From contig NZ_BONF01000054.1 of assembly GCF_016862575.1 (NCBI RefSeq), positions 1 to 64,000 of the forward strand: a DNA stretch of 64,000 nucleotides, read 5' to 3'. This DNA is from Catellatospora bangladeshensis (GTDB lineage: Bacteria; Actinomycetota; Actinomycetes; Mycobacteriales; Micromonosporaceae). The notes beneath the pieces were generated by a model, which was given only the letters and a program-made list of their open reading frames with translations, ran no database searches and had not been told where the DNA came from. This document shows positions 53,101 to 61,615 of the stretch, piece by piece; position 1 is the first letter of the stretch, and the number at the start of each line of letters is the position of its first letter. A program made the position numbers and the translations under genes.

Positions 53101-53688
53101 GCTGAGGAGCATGTGCCGTTCCTGGCCGCGCTGCGATACAAGGAGTCCGGGCTCGTCAAACGTGCTGACTGGGAGCACGTGTGGGAACTGCAGCGCAAGG
53201 AGGACGCGCAACCGGACGAGCAGGCGAAGCGAGCGGTCCGGGACGGCATCCCCGTGCCGCCGAAGTACGCCTCGGGTGACTTCCTGAAGGGCAGCTACTG
53301 GCGTCACCGCGGCAAGCTGGACGTGCCGAAGGAGCGGTTCATCTCATACCCGGGCGCGTCCAGGGACGGCGACTCCTCGCTGCTGATCGGCTGGGCCGGC
53401 TGGGATCACCGGGAGCAGGCTCAGGCCATCGCCACGCTGATCGTCGCACGTGAGCAGGAGGACGGCTGGGACGTCGACCGGCTCACGCCTCTGGTCGCGG
53501 GGCTGCGGGAGGTCCTGCCTTGGGTGCGCCAGTGGCACAAGGATTTCGACCCGATCTGGAGCGCCTCACCGGCAGACATCTATGCCAGCTTCCTGGCGGA
53601 GACGGCTGGCCGGCTGCACCTCACCGAAGACGCATTGGCGTCGTGGCAGCCGGCGAAGGCGGCTCGGGGGCGCAGGTCCGTTAGCTAG
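50134..53688 (+). CDS. pglX: BREX type 2 adenine-specific DNA methyltransferase PglX
   Basis: The 1184-residue product starts at GTG. It has methyltransferase motif I MIDPTCGSGHFVLGAFDRM near residue 231 and catalytic NPPYVAVS near residue 361. A variable middle holds the likely target-recognition part, and the long C-terminus has motifs of the family (SGDFLKGSYWRHRGKLDVPK; ERFISYPGASRD). PglX methylates host DNA so that BREX can tell it from phage. Bases about 51040-52230 are far lower in GC than the flanks, pointing to exchange of the specificity region. A perfect hairpin follows the stop. Confidence 0.94.
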   Translation: MIDPKLLLADLQKQVKSLETDLREQVETVEEVRGRLRGEYDRAFKVERTAATWAAWRDERVTQVAVAWVLGTVFVRFCEDNGLLRDPFLAGSGDRLVLAEEAEAQFFRDKPQETLRGWLLAGFDAIAGTQAGRSLFNKRHNPLFQIPVSHDAAKELIGFWRRRREDGGLVHDFADPDWGTRFLGDLYQDLSEAARRTYALLQTPDFVEEFILDLTLTPAIDEFGHDVVKMIDPTCGSGHFVLGAFDRMLKQWEEHAPNRDIYERVKLALDAVHGVDINPFAVAIARFRLLIAALKACDFKALDDANAYDFPLHLAIGDSLIKHRQLDLFGGIDELAGFHYVTEDVHEHPGILAENTYHAVVGNPPYVAVSDEAANATYRQMYRDVCHRQYALSVPFAKRFFELSRRVGEDGGGAGYVGQITANSFMKREFGKKLIEGFFAHKVELTHVIDTSGAYIPGHGTPTVILVGRRKEKKRAETLRAVLGVRGEPAAPANPAEGHVWRAIVNQVNVPGSESSWVSVSNLSRSVLATFPWSLSGGGAIDVMELISSGACTMMRNTVENIGFMAVTRADDVYLVGHSRARTISSDTGVVPFVTGTFVRDFLLSSEPCIFPYAPDGTTARIGQAAARLLWMFQPQLKSRQALSGTQEDRGLTWFEYSDFHPARWSASFKISFAVVATHNHFVLDRGGRLFNRHAPVIKLPDSASEDDHLRLLGVLNSSTACFWLKQVSQGKSGSGVGRGIQPEDWMERYEFTGTKLEEFPLPTLYPLELGRELDGLAQRLAGVTSAAVAESEVPTRERLATAHAEYVSIRARMIALQEELDWQVYQLYGLLDEALTAANPPELALGQRAFEIVLARSEAETQWFERHGSTPITELPAHWPADYRALVEKRIAVIESNRNIALIERPECKRRWATDGWDAMQADALRSWLLDRCEARELWYHLVDGLEQPRPLTTAQLADELRRDADVLGVADIYAPGQDLGRVIADLIAEEHVPFLAALRYKESGLVKRADWEHVWELQRKEDAQPDEQAKRAVRDGIPVPPKYASGDFLKGSYWRHRGKLDVPKERFISYPGASRDGDSSLLIGWAGWDHREQAQAIATLIVAREQEDGWDVDRLTPLVAGLREVLPWVRQWHKDFDPIWSASPADIYASFLAETAGRLHLTEDALASWQPAKAARGRRSVS

Positions 53689-53700
53689 ATCTGTTCCTGA

Positions 53701-53734
53701 ACCCTGAGATGCCTCGGCTGAGGCATCTCAGGGT
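53701..53734. terminator. Bidirectional hairpin terminator after pglX
   Basis: A perfect 15-bp stem (ACCCTGAGATGCCTC at 53701-53715, complement at 53720-53734) with a GGCT loop lies between pglX and the convergent EVE-DUF3883 gene. It implies that pglY must have its own promoter. Confidence 0.85.
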
Positions 53735-53777
53735 CGGTTGTCGTCTTCCAGCGATCGCGTACCGCCTGCAGCCGGCG

Positions 53778-55061
53778 TCAGTCTGCCTTGCTGAGGTCGA
53801 CCTGGTGGAGGAACGGGCGGCTTGCGCCCATCGCCGTCGGGCCGTCGACGATACGCAGCGTCGGCGTGGAAAGCGCCGTCGTCACGACGGCCAACCGCCA
53901 GTCGGGTTCCTGCTTGGCCGCGCGTGCCTCGTTCGACGTGAGCAGGATCGTCGGCTTCGCGCCGCTCACGCCTTTGACCTCGACCAGGTGGACCGTTCCG
54001 GTCGGTGACGTACAGGTGAGGTCCCAGCCGAGGCACTGTGCCGACACGTCATCGGCCGTCCAGCCGCCGTCCTCGTAGTGGGACCTCACCGCGTCCATCG
54101 CCGCCTGCTCCACCGCGGCGCGGTTCGCTGGGCTTCCGAACCCGGCGCCGGACGCGGTGACGGTGACGTCTCGGGGCGGGGGCAGGTACTCCTCAAGTGC
54201 GGCGAGCTCGTCGGCGGTGACGAAGAGCGGATTGGCCATCTGGGGCTGGCGGAGCACCTCCATGCGGGCGAGTCGCGGATCTGCCTTCAGCGTCTTCCGA
54301 GTGATCGGTCGGCTGAGAAGCCGGATGTCGACTGGGACGCCGTAGGGGCTCGGACTCGACCTCTTCTCATCGATCCACAGGCCCGACTCGTCGGGGGAGT
54401 CGTCGTGGTAGGCGGGCCCGAGAATGACCCCGTCGCCCCACACGCCGGGCGTGGGATCGTCGTTGTCGTTGCCGAACACCCACAGCAACGCACGCTGCCC
54501 GGCGGCGAGCACCTCGGATGTCCGGTACGTCGGCTTGACCGACCAGCTGTCGATCGTGCTGCCGCCCCAGTCGAGGAATGTGGCGAAGTCGAAGCTGCCG
54601 GGATTGCAGGTGAACATCCAGGCGCCGAGGTTTTCGAGGGTCACCAGGCGCCCGTGTTGGGGTTCGTCGCCGGCGTCGCGGTTGGCGTCGATGACGTGGC
54701 GGACCTCCTGCAGCCACATTCCCAGGTCGTCGCCGCGTGGCCGGTTGAAGGGCGCCTGCCGGGCGAGGCGGTGGAAACCTGGGTAGGGTTCGCCGAGCCG
54801 CCCGCCCTGGTCTTTCTTGACGACGAGCGCGGAGATCATGCCGCGATTCTCGGCTTCCTCGCGGCGCGATGCGTGTTCCAGGATGTGCGGCATCGGACCC
54901 CCGTGGTAGGGAACGTCGAGTCCGTGCTCGGCGAGATGATCGCTGAGCTGGCGGTAGGTGATACGTGCGTCCGCCTCGTCACGAGCCGTCCGTGCTCGCT
55001 GACGTAGGAAGCTGACAGTGTGGTCGACGGCAAGGTCGAAGTCCGGGTCGCCGATTCGCAT
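53778..55061 (-). CDS. EVE-domain/DUF3883 protein (likely modified-DNA reader with nuclease-like tail)
   Basis: I start at ATG 55061 (MRIGDPDFDLAVDHTVSFLR); the frame upstream overlaps pglY antisense. The 427-residue product has an N-terminal helical domain (ITYRQLSDHLAEHGLDVPYH) and a central EVE/PUA-like domain (WMFTCNPGSFDFATFLDWGG and QRALLWVFGNDNDDPTPGVW, then GDGVILGPAY). A C-terminal DUF3883 domain follows (AQCLGWDLTCTSPTGTVHLV, EVKGVSGAKPTILLTSNEA) whose D...ExK pattern resembles restriction nucleases. EVE domains often bind modified bases. It sits between pglX and pglY on the opposite strand and may extend BREX to phages with modified DNA (inference). Confidence 0.8.
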   Translation of the reverse strand: MRIGDPDFDLAVDHTVSFLRQRARTARDEADARITYRQLSDHLAEHGLDVPYHGGPMPHILEHASRREEAENRGMISALVVKKDQGGRLGEPYPGFHRLARQAPFNRPRGDDLGMWLQEVRHVIDANRDAGDEPQHGRLVTLENLGAWMFTCNPGSFDFATFLDWGGSTIDSWSVKPTYRTSEVLAAGQRALLWVFGNDNDDPTPGVWGDGVILGPAYHDDSPDESGLWIDEKRSSPSPYGVPVDIRLLSRPITRKTLKADPRLARMEVLRQPQMANPLFVTADELAALEEYLPPPRDVTVTASGAGFGSPANRAAVEQAAMDAVRSHYEDGGWTADDVSAQCLGWDLTCTSPTGTVHLVEVKGVSGAKPTILLTSNEARAAKQEPDWRLAVVTTALSTPTLRIVDGPTAMGASRPFLHQVDLSKAD

Positions 55062-55178
55062 CGGTCTATCGTCGGTTCGGTCGCATGAGGGATCATCGGG
55101 TGAACGGTCCGGACATTCGGTACGCCGGTCGGGCACCGTGAACAGCGCGTGGCGTACCGGCCCGCTACGGTGATGGGC

Positions 55179-58100
55179 ATGTCGCAGCCTGCCGCCCCGC
55201 CGTTGCTTCGTGAGCTCATCGACATTCCCGAGCACACGAGTGCCAGTGATCTGGTGCTCAAGCTTGCCGAGAGCGTCACTGACGCCGAGTCGACGCTGCG
55301 TGAGTATGTGATCACTGATCGGCTGGTGGGCAACTTCGACGAGGCGTTGGGCCTGATCAGATCCGCGGTCGAGGGGAGGGCGTCGAAGGCGGCGTACCTG
55401 CACGGCTCGTTCGGGTCCGGTAAGTCACACTTCATGGCGGTGCTGCACGCGCTGCTGCGGGGTGAGGCGGCAGCTCGCGGGCGCGACGAGTTCGCACCGC
55501 TGATCGCCAAGCACAGCGCCTGGCTGGACGGGCGCAGGTTTCTGCTGGTGCCCTACCACCTCCTCGATGCCCGCTCACTGGAGCAGCGGGTGCTGGGCGG
55601 TTACGTCGACCGGGTGCTGGCCCAGCACCCGGGTGCGCCGATCCCGTCGGTACACCGCACCGACGCGCTGCTGGAGCAGGCGGCCGACCTGCGTAAGAAG
55701 ATCGGCGACCCGCAGTTCATCGAGGGCCTGCCCGGTGGCGACGCCGAGGACGAGTGGGGCGAGAGCGAAACCTTCTGGACCGGCGTCCGGCTCGACGAGG
55801 CGTTCGCCGCCGACTACTCCAACCCGCTGCGCCGCCGGCTCGTCAACGACCTGCTCGTCAGCTGGAACAAGGGGTTCTTCAGCAACGCACGCGAGGACGC
55901 CGAGGCGTTCATCTCGCTCGACCGGGGGCTGACCGAGATCAGTCGGCACGCCAAGGAACTCGGCTACGACGGCCTGATCCTCTTCCTCGACGAGCTGATC
56001 CTGTGGCTGGCCAACTCGATCGGGGACCAGCAGTTCGTCTCCCGTGAGATCCAGAAGATCACCAACTTCGTGGAGGGTGGGGGCACCCGCCGGCCGATTC
56101 CGGTGATCAGCTTCATCGCCCGCCAGCGCGACCTGCGCGAGCTGGTCGGCGAGGAGGTCACCGGCGCCAACGAGCTCAGCTACCAGGACACGCTTAACCT
56201 GGCCAGCGGCCGCTTCGATGTGATCAAGCTGGAGGACCGCAACCTGCCGGAGATCGCTCGCCGGCGGTTGCTGAAGCCCCGCGACGCTGAAGCCGCGCAG
56301 GCGATCGCCGGTGCGTTCGAAGCCACTACCAAGGTGCGCAGCGAGGTGCGGGACACGCTGCTGGGCTCCGACGCGGCCAGCGGTGCCGACCTCGACGCGT
56401 TCCGGGCGACGTACCCGTTCAGTCCCGCGTTCATCTCGACGCTGGTGCACGTGTCCAGCGCGCTGCAGCGCTCCCGCACCGCCCTGAAGCTTATGCGTCA
56501 CTTGCTGGTGGACCGGCGCGAGACCCTGCGCCTGGGGCAGCTGGTGCCGCTCGGCGACCTCTACGACGTGATCAGCCGCGGCGGAGACCAGCCATTCACG
56601 GAGAAGCTCAAGGTCGAGTTCGAGACGGCCCAGAAGCTGTACGACGTGAAGCTGCGCCCCCACCTGCTCGGCCAGTACTCCCTGACCGAGGAGGACCTCG
56701 AGCGGGCGGCGCGGGGTGCGGAGATGGCAGCCGACCATACCGCGAGGGTGAGGGCGTTCACTGGCGACGACCGGCTCATCAAGACCCTCCTGCTCGGCGC
56801 GCTGGCACCGAGCGTGCCCGCGCTGCGGAACCTGACCGCCCGGCGGCTGTCCGCTCTCAACCACGGCAGCATCACCAGCCCCATTCCCGGCGGTGAGGTC
56901 GCGCAGGTGGCACGCAAGCTGGCCGACTGGGCGGGGCAGTTCGCCGAGCTCCGCATCAGTGAGGGCGACGACCCGGTGGTCGCGATCGAGCTCGTCGGCG
57001 TCGACGTGGACAGCGTGCTGGCTACCGCCAAGCACTACGACAATGACGGCGCTCGCAAGATCATGGTGCAGCACCTCCTGTGGGAGCAGCTCGGCGTGGC
57101 GTGGAGTGACACGCTGTTCGCCGAGGCGAAGCTGGTCTGGCGCGGCAGCCCGCGCAGCATCGAGCTCGTGTACGGCAACGTGCGCGATCCTGACGACATC
57201 CGGGAGGAGAAGTTCGCCCCGGACGACCCCACCCGGTGGCGTCTGATCATCGACTACCCGTTCGACAGCGGCAACCACGGACCCGCGGACGACCGACAGC
57301 GCGTCCAGCAGCTCACCGACCGGATGGCAGCGCAGACCGCTTGCTGGATTCCGGCGGCGCTTACCGCTGAGCGCCTCGCCGACCTGGGCAAGCTGGTCAT
57401 CATCGACAAGGTTCTCGAGGGTCAGCGTTTCGACACCCACGCCGCCCACCTCAGCGTCGACGACCGCCGCCGTGCCCACGCCGCGCTGACTAACCAGCGG
57501 CTGGGCCTGCTGAACAAACTGCGCGGCGTGCTGCGCCAGGCATACGGGCTTGCCGCCAAGCAGGCGACCGACGTGAAGATCGGCTTCGACGACCACCTGC
57601 TGTCGCTCACCCGCACCCTGCATCTGACCTTGCCGATGGGGGCAGCCTTCGCCGACGCGCTGCGCGGCCTCGGCGACCAGATGCTGAGCATCCAGTTCCC
57701 CGGCCACCCCGACTTCGACCCCGACCGCAAGGGTGAGCCGGTGCGTCTCGCCGACGTCAAAACCGTCCTGGACTACATCCGCCAGGCTGTGGAGTCACCC
57801 GACGGCCGGGTCGAGGTGGAGCGGACACATCGAGCGACCATGCGCCGCATCGCCAACCCTCTCCAACTCGGCCAGATGCACGAGGCCGCGTTCGTCATCG
57901 AGAACCAGTGGGTCCAGCACTTCAACCACCGCGCGGCCGCCGACGGCGTTCACGGTGAGCTGACGGTGGCGCAGTTGCTCGGCTGGATCGACAAGCCGAA
58001 CACCCGAGGGCTCGACCCCATCGTCGCCCAGCTCGTCGTCGCGGTCTTCGCGGAACAGGCGGACCGCTCCTTCTACCTACACGGCAGCGAGGTCGTGCCC

Positions 58101-58880
58101 GCGCCGGAGCTGGGCAAGATCAGCGCTGAGCACCGGTTGCGTGAGGAGCGCCTGCCCAGCGAGGCAGACTGGGACACCGCTCGCGCGCGTTCGGCGGCCC
58201 TCTTCGGGTTCGAGCCGCTGGCGCTGCGTCGCGGACGTGTCGTGGGGATGTTCGCCCGGGATCTGGCGAGCCAGGCCGAGCGGCACCGCCAGGCCGCCCG
58301 CGACCTGGTCACGCGACTGGAGCAGCACGCGCAGTGGCTCCAGATCGACCCCGACGCGCCCGCCGGTCGGCTGTCCACCGCCCGCGCTGCCGCCAGCCTG
58401 CTCGACGAACTCGCAGCCCGTACGACGGCGGTGCAGACGGTCGAGCGGCTCGCACAAACCGATCTCGGCGGACCCGCCGACCGGGCTGGGCGAAGCATCC
58501 AGAGCGCCGCATCGGTGTCCGGCGCCCTGAGCTCAGCGCCGTGGGACACGTTCGAGATCGTTGCGGCCCTGCCTGAGCCGTACGCACGCGAGGCAGCAGT
58601 GATCTTCGGTGCGCTGCGGGATGCAGCACGGGCTGACGAACTCACGACGCCGCTGGCGGGGGCGCTGCAGCGGGCGAAGGCCGACGCGACCGAGCTGCTG
58701 CGCCGCGCGACCCTTCCCCCGAATCCGCCTCCGCCGCCTCCGCCGCCCCCACCGGCTTCCGGAGCGCAGGCTCGCCGGGTGAGCGCAGGTCAGATCGATA
58801 CCGTCCTCGCCGAACTCAGCGCCTACGCCGTCGAGCACGCCAACGCCACAATCGAGGTCACCTGGAAGGTGGTGCCGTGA
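55179..58880 (+). CDS. pglY: BREX type 2 ATPase PglY
   Basis: I choose ATG 55179 (MSQPAAPPLLRELIDIPEHT); ATG 55173 and 55149 are in-frame alternatives. The ~1233-residue product has Walker A HGSFGSGKSHFM (Lys82) and Walker B GLILFLDELILWL, the BREX/PglY ATPase pattern. A large helical body follows, then a Pro-rich stretch (NPPPPPPPPPPASG) near the C-terminus. PglY is the large P-loop protein paired with PglX and PglZ. Its stop overlaps the pglZ GTG start. Confidence 0.92.
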   Translation: MSQPAAPPLLRELIDIPEHTSASDLVLKLAESVTDAESTLREYVITDRLVGNFDEALGLIRSAVEGRASKAAYLHGSFGSGKSHFMAVLHALLRGEAAARGRDEFAPLIAKHSAWLDGRRFLLVPYHLLDARSLEQRVLGGYVDRVLAQHPGAPIPSVHRTDALLEQAADLRKKIGDPQFIEGLPGGDAEDEWGESETFWTGVRLDEAFAADYSNPLRRRLVNDLLVSWNKGFFSNAREDAEAFISLDRGLTEISRHAKELGYDGLILFLDELILWLANSIGDQQFVSREIQKITNFVEGGGTRRPIPVISFIARQRDLRELVGEEVTGANELSYQDTLNLASGRFDVIKLEDRNLPEIARRRLLKPRDAEAAQAIAGAFEATTKVRSEVRDTLLGSDAASGADLDAFRATYPFSPAFISTLVHVSSALQRSRTALKLMRHLLVDRRETLRLGQLVPLGDLYDVISRGGDQPFTEKLKVEFETAQKLYDVKLRPHLLGQYSLTEEDLERAARGAEMAADHTARVRAFTGDDRLIKTLLLGALAPSVPALRNLTARRLSALNHGSITSPIPGGEVAQVARKLADWAGQFAELRISEGDDPVVAIELVGVDVDSVLATAKHYDNDGARKIMVQHLLWEQLGVAWSDTLFAEAKLVWRGSPRSIELVYGNVRDPDDIREEKFAPDDPTRWRLIIDYPFDSGNHGPADDRQRVQQLTDRMAAQTACWIPAALTAERLADLGKLVIIDKVLEGQRFDTHAAHLSVDDRRRAHAALTNQRLGLLNKLRGVLRQAYGLAAKQATDVKIGFDDHLLSLTRTLHLTLPMGAAFADALRGLGDQMLSIQFPGHPDFDPDRKGEPVRLADVKTVLDYIRQAVESPDGRVEVERTHRATMRRIANPLQLGQMHEAAFVIENQWVQHFNHRAAADGVHGELTVAQLLGWIDKPNTRGLDPIVAQLVVAVFAEQADRSFYLHGSEVVPAPELGKISAEHRLREERLPSEADWDTARARSAALFGFEPLALRRGRVVGMFARDLASQAERHRQAARDLVTRLEQHAQWLQIDPDAPAGRLSTARAAASLLDELAARTTAVQTVERLAQTDLGGPADRAGRSIQSAASVSGALSSAPWDTFEIVAALPEPYAREAAVIFGALRDAARADELTTPLAGALQRAKADATELLRRATLPPNPPPPPPPPPPASGAQARRVSAGQIDTVLAELSAYAVEHANATIEVTWKVVP

Positions 58881-61615
58881 CGACGGCACCAGCCCAGCAC
58901 CTGCTGCGGATCAACCCGGTCGCGTTGCGGCAGAAGGTCGGACAGCAGCTCGAGCGGCACCACACCGCAGAGCCATACCCGATCGTGGTGGTCCGTGCGG
59001 AACCGGCCTGGCCGCACGACCGGGAACTGCCGCTGACCGATGGGCGGTCGGCCCGGGTCGTCCCGTGCGTATCGCCGCTCGCGGTGTGGGAGCAGGTCGC
59101 CTCAGACCGCGGCAACGAGGTGCTGATCCTGCTCACCGACGTCGCCGAGTCCTCGCTCGGCCACGGCGTGCTCAGCCGGGTCTTCCGGCAGCGCGTCATC
59201 ACGGTGCAGCCGTGGGACCTGGTCGTCGACGCCTTTGGCGCACAACAGCCCGACGCGGCCCTGGAAGCCGAATCCTGGGCAGGTGAGGCGCTGCTGGACG
59301 CCATGCCACCCGCGGGCTGGCCCAAACTCACCACCGCCGTGCTCACCCGCGACGTCGCGCTACGCCACCTCGCGGCCGTGCGCCTCGGCCTGCACCGCCT
59401 CGGCGCGGAACCCGACGACCTCGACGTGGCCATGCTGCTGCGCTGGAGCGCGCTGCCAGGCGCCATCGAAGCGTTCCAGCTGCTGCGCCCCGCCGAACGA
59501 GACGGGCTCGCGCGCTGGCTCACCGACCGGTTCGGGCGGCCCGCGAAGGCCCTCTTCGCCCTCATCGCAGCCGGGCACGGCACCGACGCGCTGCCACTCG
59601 GGCTGGTCTGCGACGCGCTGTGGACCACCGTCAGCCCCGACGCCGCACGTGCACAGGGACGCATCGACCAATACTTCGGCCGGTTCGACCGCGACGACCA
59701 GACCATCGAGAGCTTCGCCGCGGCGACGACCGATGCCGTCGTCGCGATGCTCGCCGCACCCGCACGCGACGCGGCCGTACGCCGGCAGGGACACGCCGTG
59801 CTCGACCGCGCCGAGGAGCTGCTCATCCAGTTCGGTGCAGCCGACTGCGCAGGCCACAGTCGCATCCTTAGGTCGGGATTCGCCCACCGGATCGGCGTCG
59901 CCGCCAGCGCACTGCAGGCCGCAACAGCCGGCCGAGACGAGCCGGCACTCGCCGCCGCCGTGGTGCACCTGGCCGAGCATGAGCTCGCCGAGCCCGAAGC
60001 CGAGCGCATCCGCCGCGTGCGTATGGCGCAGCGGCTCGTGCAGTGGCTCGCCTCGTCGGTCGAGCCGCTGGCAAGCGTCGCCGACGGCGTGGATCGTCAG
60101 CTGACCCAGTGGAGCTGGGTCGACGTCGCGCTCAACCACGTGTGGGCTGGTGACGATCTGCACCCCGGGCTGCAGGCCGCGTTCCGCGACATCCACCAGC
60201 AGGCAAGCCGCCGCCGCAGTGAACTCGACGCGGCCTTCGCGCACCGGCTCGCCGCCTGGGTGGGCTCCGGCAACGACGGCGACCTGCTGACCGTCGAGAA
60301 CTTGCTGCCCACGGTCGTTGACCCGCTGCTGCGCGCCGACCGGCCCAGCCTGCTGGTGGTCCTCGACGGAATGAGCGCCGCGGTCGCGGTCGAGCTCGCC
60401 GATGAACTCTCCCAGCACTGGGTGGAATACGATCCGCTTGCAGGCGACTGCCCCGCCCGCCGCCGGGCCGTCGTCGCCGCGCTACCGACCCTCACCGCAG
60501 TGTCACGGACTTCCCTGTTCTCCGGCTGCCTGGCCACCGGTGACCAGGACACAGAGGTGCAGGTCTTCGCCAAGGGCCGGTGGGGCAAACACTCCCGCAT
60601 CTTCCACAAGGGTCCCGGCCGGGGAGGTGCAGGTGAGGTCCTCGCCAGCGGCCTGGCGCAGGCCGTGGCCGACCCGGCTGCGACGGTCGTGGCCGTGGTC
60701 ATCAACACCATCGACGAGTCCCTGGCGTACGGGCGTGAGGGCTACGACGCAGGTTGGAGCATCGGCGACATTGGCTTCCTGCGCAGCCTGCTCGACCTCG
60801 CCCGATCCTCCGGCCGCGCGGTCATCATCACCAGTGACCACGGGCACGTGCTCGACCGTGGCAGCGAACTCGTCCGCGCCGCGGACGCTGCCTCCGCCCG
60901 CCACCGCACCGGCACGACACCGGCCGTCGATGGCGAGATCGAACTTGCTGGCCCGCGCGTCCTAGCACCCGGCAACCGCATCATCTCGCTGTGGGACGCG
61001 CAGCGGCGCTACCGGCCTGGCCGCGCCGGCTACCACGGCGGCGCCTCCCTGGCCGAGGTCACCATCCCGCTGATGGCGTTCCTGCTGCCCAACGTCACGG
61101 ACATCCCGCGCGGCTGGGCACCGCTCGACGTCCCGCAGCCCGACTGGTGGCAGCCCTCGCCGGTAAAGGACACCCGCCCTCCGGCGACCACTACGCCGGC
61201 ACCGAAGTCGCGCCGTAAGCCGGCTGCTGCCCCCGCTGCCGAGGCCCTGTTCGATGTGCCTGCTACGCCAGCACCTGCACAGGCAACCGACGGCAACGTC
61301 GAGCTGATCACCGCGCTGCTCGCGAACGAACTGTTCGAGGCACAGCACGGCCTGACACCACGGCGCCTTCCCATCGAGAAGGTCCAAGCGGCGCTCACCG
61401 CCCTTCTCGACGCCAACGGCGTGCTGCCACTGGCAGTCCTCGCGGAGCGGGCAGGCGAGGCACCGGCGCGGGCGAACGGCTTCGTCGTCACCCTGCAGCG
61501 GATCTTCAACGTGGACAACTACCCGGTGCTGTCGCTGACCGACAACGGACGCACCGCCCGCCTCGACGAACGGCTGCTGCGCTTGCAGTTCCGTCTGCCC
61601 GGAGCAACATCGTGA
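58877..61615 (+). CDS. pglZ: BREX type 2 alkaline-phosphatase-superfamily protein PglZ
   Basis: The 912-residue product starts at GTG overlapping pglY. A helical N-terminal half precedes the AlkP-type core: LLVVLDGMSAAVAVELADEL near residue 495, TAVSRTSLFSGCLATGDQD, VVINTIDESLAYGREGYDAG and ITSDHGHVLDRGSELV near residue 655, giving Asp/Thr/His metal-ligand positions. An Ala/Pro/Lys linker (APKSRRKPAAAPAAEALFD) leads to a small C-terminal winged-helix-like domain. PglZ is the signature gene of all BREX systems. It is coupled by GTGA to brxD. Confidence 0.94.
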   Translation: MTTAPAQHLLRINPVALRQKVGQQLERHHTAEPYPIVVVRAEPAWPHDRELPLTDGRSARVVPCVSPLAVWEQVASDRGNEVLILLTDVAESSLGHGVLSRVFRQRVITVQPWDLVVDAFGAQQPDAALEAESWAGEALLDAMPPAGWPKLTTAVLTRDVALRHLAAVRLGLHRLGAEPDDLDVAMLLRWSALPGAIEAFQLLRPAERDGLARWLTDRFGRPAKALFALIAAGHGTDALPLGLVCDALWTTVSPDAARAQGRIDQYFGRFDRDDQTIESFAAATTDAVVAMLAAPARDAAVRRQGHAVLDRAEELLIQFGAADCAGHSRILRSGFAHRIGVAASALQAATAGRDEPALAAAVVHLAEHELAEPEAERIRRVRMAQRLVQWLASSVEPLASVADGVDRQLTQWSWVDVALNHVWAGDDLHPGLQAAFRDIHQQASRRRSELDAAFAHRLAAWVGSGNDGDLLTVENLLPTVVDPLLRADRPSLLVVLDGMSAAVAVELADELSQHWVEYDPLAGDCPARRRAVVAALPTLTAVSRTSLFSGCLATGDQDTEVQVFAKGRWGKHSRIFHKGPGRGGAGEVLASGLAQAVADPAATVVAVVINTIDESLAYGREGYDAGWSIGDIGFLRSLLDLARSSGRAVIITSDHGHVLDRGSELVRAADAASARHRTGTTPAVDGEIELAGPRVLAPGNRIISLWDAQRRYRPGRAGYHGGASLAEVTIPLMAFLLPNVTDIPRGWAPLDVPQPDWWQPSPVKDTRPPATTTPAPKSRRKPAAAPAAEALFDVPATPAPAQATDGNVELITALLANELFEAQHGLTPRRLPIEKVQAALTALLDANGVLPLAVLAERAGEAPARANGFVVTLQRIFNVDNYPVLSLTDNGRTARLDERLLRLQFRLPGATS

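Noticed and set aside
55575-57707. A 710-codon minus-strand frame within pglY
   Set aside because: Shadow of the PglY coding sequence; composition-driven.
58720-58760. Poly-Pro stretch in pglY as a frameshift or assembly error
   Set aside because: The frame continues into a normal C-terminus that overlaps the pglZ start, so it is a natural linker.
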